Notes under the pieces: generated by a model | What the model saw: the letters and a program-made list of their open reading frames with translations, nothing else | The model's database searches: none | What the model was told of the DNA's origin: nothing | Source: Chloroflexota bacterium | Lineage (GTDB): Bacteria > Chloroflexota > Chloroflexia > Chloroflexales > Herpetosiphonaceae | DNA: 64,000 bases | NCBI GenBank assembly: GCA_020161265.1 | Contig: JAIUOC010000009.1 | Location: 1-64,000, forward strand | Direction: 5' to 3' | Shown here: positions 58,474 through 64,000 of the stretch, one piece after another | Layout: every line of letters starts with the position of its first letter | How positions within the stretch are numbered: position 1 is the first letter of the stretch | Made by a program: the position numbers and the translations under genes

Positions 58474-59817
58474 TTAGATTGTTTGAAGCATAAGCCCAAT
58501 TCCAAGGATTGTCACCAGACCAGCGCTGGCGATTGGCAGCCAACGCAGCCAACGAGCATCAGGCTGGCTGGTTTTGATCAGTCGTGAGCCAAGTGTTACT
58601 AGCACAATCCCAATGCCGATTAAGACCGCCGCCAAGCCTGCACTAAACGCTACAATCATCGCCAAGCCGAGGCCAATTCGGCCAAGCGTTGCCGCAACAA
58701 TCATAATCACCAAGGCTTCGGGGCAGGGCACAAGCCCACCCGAAATGCCCAAGCCCAGTAATTTGCGGTTGCTCACATGGCTATGGCCTGCCCCACCATC
58801 GCCATGGCTATGAAATAAACCACCATGGGCATGGCCTTGGTTGCCAGAACGTAGCGCTTGCAGCCGCTCCCAGAGCATGCGCAACCCCAAACCAGCCACC
58901 AAAACTCCCGAAACGAGCGTCAGAATTGGGATAAAGCGCTCAGGTGTAGCCCAAGCACTGAACAGCAACATCAACCCGCCCAAGGCAAAAACGCTGGCAG
59001 TATGGGTCAGCGTAACAATTGCCCCCAGCAAGGTCGCTTGTTGAATTGTGCCACGTGAGCCAACCAAATAGGCCGCGACCAAGGTTTTGCCATGGCCAGG
59101 TTGCAAGGCATGAACCGCGCCAAAACCAAAGGCCAGCCCCAGGGTCGCCGCGATCAAGCCAAACGAACTATCGCCAGTTTGCAAACGGGCCACGAGGCTT
59201 GAGCTAGGTTGTTGCGGGGCACTTGGCTCAGCGGTTGGCAAGGCAATCGCCCCATCGCTGCGAAAATTGCTAGGCCATTTGATTGGAAACTGAGCACTAT
59301 GCAAATCCATGGTGCTGGCTTCTTGGGCCACAATCCCTGCTCGGCCACGGGTTTTGCTCCAATCGACAACACTAATATCGTGGTAATTATTCGATTTTAG
59401 GCTTAGTTGATGTTCGCCTGTGGCGATTGGTCCAAGCGCTGCCTGCACCGTCCAAGTCAAATTCGTCGCATTCGAGCCAATAAAATCGGCCTTGTTGGTC
59501 GGAAATTCACTGACTTCATACAAGGTTAATGGGAGTGCCTGTTGATCAAGCCCAACTTCCAAATTGCGATTAAATTCAGCACACCAACGCTCAATTTCAG
59601 CTTGATCGAGGGTTTGCGAACGATCAGTATCCAAATGCTCCCACAAACGCGGCGTAATCAGCGGACCAGCAATTAAGTGTACGGTCAGCACAATTTGGGT
59701 TGGCTGAATCTGCACCCGCATATCTTGAAAAAGCTGATCGAGGCTGTGAGCTTGAGCCGTTTGTGGTTGGCTGGCAAATAGTAGCAGCAGCCAGCATGCG
59801 CATAAACAACGTTTCAT
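58474..59817 (-). CDS. NicO/RcnA-family nickel/cobalt-type transporter with periplasmic N-terminal domain
   Basis: 447 residues. A signal peptide (to about residue 23, QTAQAHS) precedes an extracytoplasmic domain of about 200 residues containing an EF-hand-like stretch (HLDTDRSQTLDQAEIERW). Then come about six membrane helices of the NicO family: GAVHALQPGHGKTLVAAYLVG, TLTHTASVFALGG, and GGLVPCPEALVIMI, separated by a His-rich loop (GHAHGGLFHSHGDGGAGHSH) that fits divalent metal handling. It moves Ni or Co, probably as efflux; direction is not certain. It is the first gene of the operon ending with fmdB, transcribed divergently from the glycine-zipper gene. Confidence 0.85.
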   Translation of the reverse strand: MKRCLCACWLLLLFASQPQTAQAHSLDQLFQDMRVQIQPTQIVLTVHLIAGPLITPRLWEHLDTDRSQTLDQAEIERWCAEFNRNLEVGLDQQALPLTLYEVSEFPTNKADFIGSNATNLTWTVQAALGPIATGEHQLSLKSNNYHDISVVDWSKTRGRAGIVAQEASTMDLHSAQFPIKWPSNFRSDGAIALPTAEPSAPQQPSSSLVARLQTGDSSFGLIAATLGLAFGFGAVHALQPGHGKTLVAAYLVGSRGTIQQATLLGAIVTLTHTASVFALGGLMLLFSAWATPERFIPILTLVSGVLVAGLGLRMLWERLQALRSGNQGHAHGGLFHSHGDGGAGHSHVSNRKLLGLGISGGLVPCPEALVIMIVAATLGRIGLGLAMIVAFSAGLAAVLIGIGIVLVTLGSRLIKTSQPDARWLRWLPIASAGLVTILGIGLMLQTI

Positions 59818-59901
59818 AGCCGCATGATAACAAATTAATCCTGAACGCTGGCATAGCGCTTGCCTACAATTGAGCTAGTTGTACAAGCGAAGGAGCACAC
59901 T

Positions 59902-60381
59902 ATGGCACGCTATCGCGTTATGGGAATTTTGACCGATCGGGCGGCGCTCGACGGATTACTCCAGCAATTGCATCAATCCGATGTCAAGCCTGATGATATT
60001 GGGGTTTTGTATGCCTCAGAAACGACAGTCGAAGCTAAGCAAAATCGAACTGAAGTTGCTGCTGGAGCGGCGGCAGGTGTTACGGCTGGTAGTGTCGTCG
60101 GCGTTGTGGCAGGCTTAATGTCATTTGCCATTCCTGGCATTGGCCCAGCCTTGGGCGCAGGCATTCTTGGCTCGACAGTAGCTGGCGCAGCGGCAGGCGG
60201 TGTTTTGGGTGCTTTTAGCCAAATTGGCCTTGGCAATGATTTAGCTGCCTCGTATGAGCAAGCACTCAAAGCTGGCGAAACCATTTTAGCGATCGATAAC
60301 GATAATGCCGATCAAGCTGGCGTAGTCGAAAGCCTACTGCGCGAACGCAATATCGAACTCGTCAACACCTTCCAAATCTAA
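59902..60381 (+). CDS. Glycine-zipper membrane-associated protein (general stress protein 17M-like)
   Basis: 159 residues from the ATG with AAGGAG upstream. The N-terminal part (RVMGILTDRAALDGLLQQL...DDIGVLYASE) has the alternating beta/alpha pattern of the GSP17M/YflT-like stress proteins. The middle (about 55-115) is a long Gly/Ala-rich glycine-zipper segment that can insert into or pack at a membrane. The C-terminus returns to a short alpha/beta part (ESLLRERNIELV). Function unknown; stress induction is known only for Firmicute relatives. Alternative: a DUF1269-type protein. Confidence 0.7.
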   Translation: MARYRVMGILTDRAALDGLLQQLHQSDVKPDDIGVLYASETTVEAKQNRTEVAAGAAAGVTAGSVVGVVAGLMSFAIPGIGPALGAGILGSTVAGAAAGGVLGAFSQIGLGNDLAASYEQALKAGETILAIDNDNADQAGVVESLLRERNIELVNTFQI

Positions 60382-60396
60382 GCACGAAGGATACAA

Positions 60397-60530
60397 AGTA
60401 TCAGGGGTCAGTGATCAGGGGCCAGTCACTACAAACCAATATAGACATCAAAAGATAATCAATGACGGATTTTCTCTATGCATTATATTAATCCTGATCC
60501 CTAACCCCTGACTACTGGCCCCTAACCCAT
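60397..60530. repeat. MITE-like inverted arms of the dispersed C-rich repeat
   Basis: The left arm (ATCAGGGGTCAG...CAGGGGCCAGT, about 60399-60425) faces a right arm (CCTGATCCCTAACCCCTGACTACTGGCCCC, about 60493-60522), with about 65 AT-rich bases between. The right arm shares CCTGATCCCTA with the copies at 55.5-55.6 kb. A GCACGAAGGATAC stretch just before it echoes CACGAAGAGCACGAAGG at about 49487. No gene lies here. Confidence 0.6.
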
Positions 60531-60532
60531 AA

Positions 60533-61600
60533 CTACATATCCCACGTTTTTGGAATAAACAGATCGTTGAATTTTTTCAGAGCATAGCGGTCGGTCATGC
60601 CAGCAATATAATCGATCACGGCGCGTTCGGTTGGCTCGCCGCGCTGCTCACAAATTGCCAAAAGATCGTTAGGTAAGGCTTCGGGATGTTGGCAATAATA
60701 TTCGTAGAGTGTGTTGATCACATAATCGACTTTGCCATCCTCGGTTTTGGCGGGGCCGCGCAAATAAACATTGGCATACATATATTCGCGCACGCCGTTG
60801 GTTGCCTCTAAAATTTGCGGGCTCATGCTGATGCTCAAATCGTTGGGGGTTGGCTGTTCGCCGCGTGCCCACCAATTATGGTCAATCATATCGCAAACCA
60901 TGGTATTAATGCGCTCGGCGTGGGTTGTGCCAAGCACTGCCACGTAGGCACTTGGCAAATCGCCCAGCTGTAAAATACCAGCCCGCATCGCATCATCAAT
61001 ATCATGATTAATGTAAGCAACGCTATCAGCCAATTTGATAATTTGGCCTTCGAGGGTTGAGGCTGTGCCCCAGGTTGCAGTCGTAATATCTTTGCGCGAT
61101 TTGGAGTGTGAATAAATACCTTCGCGCACTTGTTGGGTTAAATTCAGCCCCTCGCCATGTTTCTCCAACAGCTCAACCACCCGCACACTTTGCTCGTTAT
61201 GCCGAAACTTGCGGCCAATCGCTTTAGCTAGCGCGGCTTCACCAGCATGGCCAAATGGCGTGTGGCCCAAATCATGGCCCAAGCCAATCGCCTCGATTAA
61301 ATCTTCGTTGAGCCGCAAAGCCCGGCCAATGGTACGGGCAATTTGGGTCACCTCAAGCGTGTGGGTCAAACGCGTTCGATAATGATCGCCAATTGGCGCA
61401 ATAAAGACTTGAGTTTTATGTTTGAGTCGGCGAAAGGCCTTGGAATGTAAAATGCGGTCGCGATCGCGCTGAAATTCGGTGCGCACTGGCGAAGCTGGCT
61501 CAGGCCGATCGCGTTTGGCCTGCGCACTCAAAGCGGCCAATGGCGAGAGCGTATCACGTTCAGTTGCTTCGAAAAATTGCCGCACAGATTGATGCTGCAT
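60533..61600 (-). CDS. dgt: Deoxyguanosinetriphosphate triphosphohydrolase-like HD protein (dGTPase)
   Basis: 355 residues. It should hydrolyse dGTP or other dNTPs to the nucleoside and triphosphate. The family start is visible (RTEFQRDRDRILHSKAFRRLKHKTQVF), followed by HD metal-site residues: H in TRLTHTLEVTQIAR, HD in LGHDLGHTPFGHAGE, and D in SVAYINHDIDD. The length fits the short bacterial dGTPase branch. The start is the ATG with AAGGAG upstream; an in-frame ATG-like start 7 codons earlier is not needed. Monocistronic, convergent with the repeat at 60.4 kb. Divergent from the NYN gene, with a 215-bp gap that holds no gene. Confidence 0.93.
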   Translation of the reverse strand: MQHQSVRQFFEATERDTLSPLAALSAQAKRDRPEPASPVRTEFQRDRDRILHSKAFRRLKHKTQVFIAPIGDHYRTRLTHTLEVTQIARTIGRALRLNEDLIEAIGLGHDLGHTPFGHAGEAALAKAIGRKFRHNEQSVRVVELLEKHGEGLNLTQQVREGIYSHSKSRKDITTATWGTASTLEGQIIKLADSVAYINHDIDDAMRAGILQLGDLPSAYVAVLGTTHAERINTMVCDMIDHNWWARGEQPTPNDLSISMSPQILEATNGVREYMYANVYLRGPAKTEDGKVDYVINTLYEYYCQHPEALPNDLLAICEQRGEPTERAVIDYIAGMTDRYALKKFNDLFIPKTWDM

Positions 61601-61815
61601 AGCCTGCTCCTTGACGTACAATTAACTGCAAACCGAGAAATAAACCGCCCAAGTAGCCAATTATTTGTTATGATGTATATCCTACAGCATTGTGACAAGC
61701 ACTGGCACACTAGCTTAGTGGCGAACTATAATCCCTGATGTACAGCAACGAAAACTAAACCGACTGATCATCCGTAGCTTACGGCGATCATACAAATACC
61801 CAAACTGAGGCTGGT

Positions 61816-62613
61816 ATGCCCTACATAATTGATGGTCATAATTTAATTGGTCAACTAGCGACAATTCGTCTGAACGACCCCGACGATGAAGCCAAATTGG
61901 TTCAACTGCTGCAACGCTTTGCGATTACTCGTAAAGTGAGTGTTTCAGTCGTCTTTGATCGTGGTCAATATACCCAAGGCTCGCTTGGCGGCGGCGGGGT
62001 CAGTGTGCGTTTTGCCCGCTCGCCTAGCGATGCCGATGAGATTATTAAATCACAACTTGTGCGCTTATCACGGCCCAGCGAGTGGGTTTTAGTCTCATCG
62101 GATCGGGCGATTACCTCGGTGGCTGATGCAGTTGGCGCTCGGGTGATTACGGCGCGTGATTTTGCTGCATTGCTTGAATCGATGGGCGCGGCTGACCCCA
62201 ATGCCCCGACCCACCAAGAAATGCATGCCCACGTTCGCCAAGATCAACTGCCAGAATGGCTGGATTTTTTTGGCATTGATAAAGAAAGTGCTGAGAGCAA
62301 GGTTGACTTGACGCGCAAACCCAAGCCAAATCAACCAACGCAGCAGCGCAGTGCCACCCAAGCCAAACGGCGCTCGCCGCAGGCTGCTAAACCAATTGTT
62401 GTGCCACAGCCGCCAGAGCGTTGGCAATTGCCACCACGCCGCAAAGATCAGCCTGATCCGATTCCGCGTGATGCTGATGGCCGACCACGACTCTCGCGCG
62501 GTGGTAAAAACCCCCAAGCTAGCACTGGCGAACGGCTGCATAAACCACCGCCGCCAGTTCACCCAGATGAGATTGATGAGTGGCTCGAATTTTTTGGGGC
62601 TGATGAGCAATAA
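61816..62613 (+). CDS. NYN-domain (YacP/Rae1-like) RNA-binding nuclease-type protein
   Basis: 265 residues. The N-terminal NYN/PIN-like domain (about 1-120) has the expected acidic residues: YIIDGHNLIG, VVFDRGQY, DADEIIKSQ, VLVSSDRAITSVA. Relatives in Firmicutes (YacP, Rae1) cleave RNA, Rae1 doing so on the ribosome. The middle and C-terminal parts are Pro/Lys/Arg/Gln-rich and disordered-looking, with the motif EWL(D/E)FFG occurring twice (PEWLDFFGIDK near 145 and DEWLEFFGADEQ at the end), a repeated short peptide that may bind a partner. It is followed 12 nt later by fni. Confidence 0.82.
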   Translation: MPYIIDGHNLIGQLATIRLNDPDDEAKLVQLLQRFAITRKVSVSVVFDRGQYTQGSLGGGGVSVRFARSPSDADEIIKSQLVRLSRPSEWVLVSSDRAITSVADAVGARVITARDFAALLESMGAADPNAPTHQEMHAHVRQDQLPEWLDFFGIDKESAESKVDLTRKPKPNQPTQQRSATQAKRRSPQAAKPIVVPQPPERWQLPPRRKDQPDPIPRDADGRPRLSRGGKNPQASTGERLHKPPPPVHPDEIDEWLEFFGADEQ

Positions 62614-62625
62614 CGAGGCTGGATC

Positions 62626-63660
62626 ATGACAGAAACTGCAACCGAAGGCCGTAAAATCGATCATGTTAATATTGTGATTAAAGAAGATGTCAACGCCAAA
62701 GGCATAACAACTGGCTTTGGGCGTTATCATTTTGAGCATGATGCTCTGCCAGAATTGGATATGCGCAAGATTGATTTGAGCACGACATTTTTGGGCAAGC
62801 AACTCAAAGCACCATTTTTAATTAGCTCGATGACTGGTGGCGCTGCGCCAACTGAGAAAATTAATTTACAATTGGCCGAAGCAGCGCAGGCCTTGGGCGT
62901 GGCAATGGGTGTTGGTTCGCAACGGGCAGCAATTTTCGACCCAAGTGTTGCTGCTTCGTATCAAGTGCGCCGCGTTGCACCTGATATTGCCTTGTTTGCC
63001 AATTTGGGCGCGGTGCAACTCAATTACGGCTATGGCGTTGAACAATGCCAACGCGCAGTTGATATGATTCAAGCTGATGCGCTGATTTTGCATTTTAATG
63101 CCTTGCAAGAGGCAGTCCAGCCTGAAGGCGACACCAATTTTGCAGGCTTATTGCAAAAAGTTGAGGCGATTTGTCGTGCCTTGCCCGTGCCAGTTATTGC
63201 CAAGGAAGTTGGCAATGGCATTGGAGCTAAAGCCGCCAAGCGTTTAGTTGAAGCTGGCGTGCAGGCGATCGATGTGGCGGGTGCTGGTGGCACAAGTTGG
63301 AGCGAAGTCGAACGCTTTCGCCATCGCACTCAGGCAGGTCAACGGATTGCTGCCACCTTCGCAGGCTGGGGCATTCCAACCACCGAGGCAATTAAGCAGG
63401 TACGAGCAGCGTTGCCAAGCATTGGGATTATTGGCTCTGGTGGATTGCGCAGCGGGCTAGATTTGGCCAAAGCGATTGCGCTCGGCGCTGATTTAGGCGC
63501 ATCTGCCGCACCAAATTTATTAGCCCAAAACGATGGCGGCAGCGAAGCCGTCTACGAAGCCATTTTGGCAGTAATTGACGAATTGCGGATCAGCATGTTT
63601 TGCACTGGAGCGGCCAATCTGGCAGAATTACGCCAAACACCCTTATACTCGGTTGGCTAA
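62626..63660 (+). CDS. fni: Type 2 isopentenyl-diphosphate delta-isomerase
   Basis: 344 residues; FMN- and NADPH-dependent enzyme that interconverts IPP and DMAPP for isoprenoid (carotenoid, quinone, heme O side chain) synthesis. Typical landmarks: RKIDHVNI near the N-terminus, FLISSMTGG, GVGSQRAAI, ANLGAVQLNYGYG, LHFNALQEAVQPEGD (metal and substrate site), KEVGNGIG, DVAGAGGTSW and the FMN phosphate site GSGGLRSG. The family normally runs about 340-350 residues. GAGG lies before the ATG. It may be co-transcribed with the NYN gene (12 nt gap) and the acetyltransferase that follows. Confidence 0.96.
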   Translation: MTETATEGRKIDHVNIVIKEDVNAKGITTGFGRYHFEHDALPELDMRKIDLSTTFLGKQLKAPFLISSMTGGAAPTEKINLQLAEAAQALGVAMGVGSQRAAIFDPSVAASYQVRRVAPDIALFANLGAVQLNYGYGVEQCQRAVDMIQADALILHFNALQEAVQPEGDTNFAGLLQKVEAICRALPVPVIAKEVGNGIGAKAAKRLVEAGVQAIDVAGAGGTSWSEVERFRHRTQAGQRIAATFAGWGIPTTEAIKQVRAALPSIGIIGSGGLRSGLDLAKAIALGADLGASAAPNLLAQNDGGSEAVYEAILAVIDELRISMFCTGAANLAELRQTPLYSVG

Positions 63661-63681
63661 GTTTTTCGAGAAAGTAGTTTC

Positions 63682-64000
63682 ATGAGTAAAACCTTGGATA
63701 TTATCATTCGGGCTTTGGAGCCAGATGATTACCTTGACCTTGCAACCGTATTTAGCGGGCCAAATGTGCTTGATGGATCGTTGCATGTGCCGTTTCCTTC
63801 GCAGGATGTCTGGCGGCGACGGGTGGAAAACCCCGATACCGAAACGCCGCGCTTGGTTGCCACAATCGATGCCATGGTTGTTGGTATCATCAGTTTGGAG
63901 ATTGGCGAGGGTCGGCGACGGCATGCTGGTGATTTGGAGCTAGCGGTACGCGACGATTATCAAGGTCGTGGGATTGGCGCAGCCTTGATGGCAGCCATGA
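63682..64000 (+). CDS. GNAT-family N-acetyltransferase (3' partial)
   Basis: 106 residues are visible from the ATG at 63682; the gene runs off the window. The N-terminus (IIIRALEPDDYLDLATVF) and the acetyl-CoA binding loop (LAVRDDYQGRGIGAALM, the Q/RxxGxG/A motif A) place it in the GNAT superfamily. It lies 21 nt after fni, so it may be in the same transcript. The substrate cannot be told. Confidence 0.85.
   Translation, partial: MSKTLDIIIRALEPDDYLDLATVFSGPNVLDGSLHVPFPSQDVWRRRVENPDTETPRLVATIDAMVVGIISLEIGEGRRRHAGDLELAVRDDYQGRGIGAALMAAM

Noticed and set aside
1..64000. CRISPR arrays, tRNA or rRNA genes
   Set aside because: I saw no regularly spaced repeats with unique spacers and no tRNA or rRNA signature in any gap; the repeats found are irregular and C-rich.

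Overview
The window is bacterial chromosome, most likely from a filamentous gliding Chloroflexota bacterium of the Herpetosiphon type. This is inferred from the mix of genes (a CruA-type lycopene cyclase, type 2 IPP isomerase, a glmS ribozyme ahead of glmS, large modular polyketide synthases) and from the style of the moderate-GC housekeeping genes. No 16S or other marker gene is present to prove it. The window has two parts: a GC-rich polyketide synthase (PKS) operon at 1-35.9 kb, and ordinary lower-GC chromosome at 37.4-64 kb. An AT-rich, gene-poor junction of about 1.45 kb with degraded gene fragments lies between them. Single 60-base lines counted by hand gave 39/60 G+C inside the PKS operon (line 20461), 22/60 in the junction (line 36241) and 27/60 in the right-hand part (line 62701).

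PKS operon (all minus strand, read from 35.9 kb down to 1 and leaving the window). The order is a chorismate-lyase-like protein; a FadD22-like acyl-AMP ligase fused to an acyl carrier protein; two fully reducing one-module PKSs (KS-AT-DH-ER-KR-ACP); a bimodular PKS (KS-AT-KR-ACP twice); a one-module PKS (KS-AT-KR-ACP); and a further PKS whose first module is KS-AT-KR-ACP and whose second KS is cut by the window edge. The first two genes mirror the mycobacterial starter system for phenolphthiocerol and phenolic glycolipids (Rv2949c makes 4-hydroxybenzoate, FadD22 loads it, Pks15/1 and Pps extend it). The inferred product is a 4-hydroxyphenyl-primed chain: first saturated carbons, then a run of at least four beta-hydroxyl units. 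No thioesterase, phosphopantetheinyl transferase, regulator, exporter or tailoring gene is visible, so the rest must lie to the left or elsewhere.

Right-hand part. The glmS gene is preceded on its own strand by what reads as a complete glmS self-cleaving ribozyme carrying a large folded insertion. Next come a hybrid sensor kinase, a CruA-like lycopene cyclase with an N-terminal START-like domain, three envelope or unknown genes, an MDR oxidoreductase / aminotransferase / unknown operon, a GH13 glycosidase, a metallo-beta-lactamase-fold hydrolase, a secreted beta-helix protein gene broken by one amber codon, ctaB, and a four-gene operon (Ni/Co-type transporter, phosphatase-like pseudoenzyme, DUF2357-like PD-(D/E)XK protein, FmdB zinc ribbon). 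The right end holds a glycine-zipper protein, a dGTPase, a NYN-domain protein, IPP isomerase (fni) and a partial GNAT acetyltransferase. Several intergenic gaps contain copies of a C-rich dispersed repeat built on CCTGATCCCTA / AACCGATCCCC.
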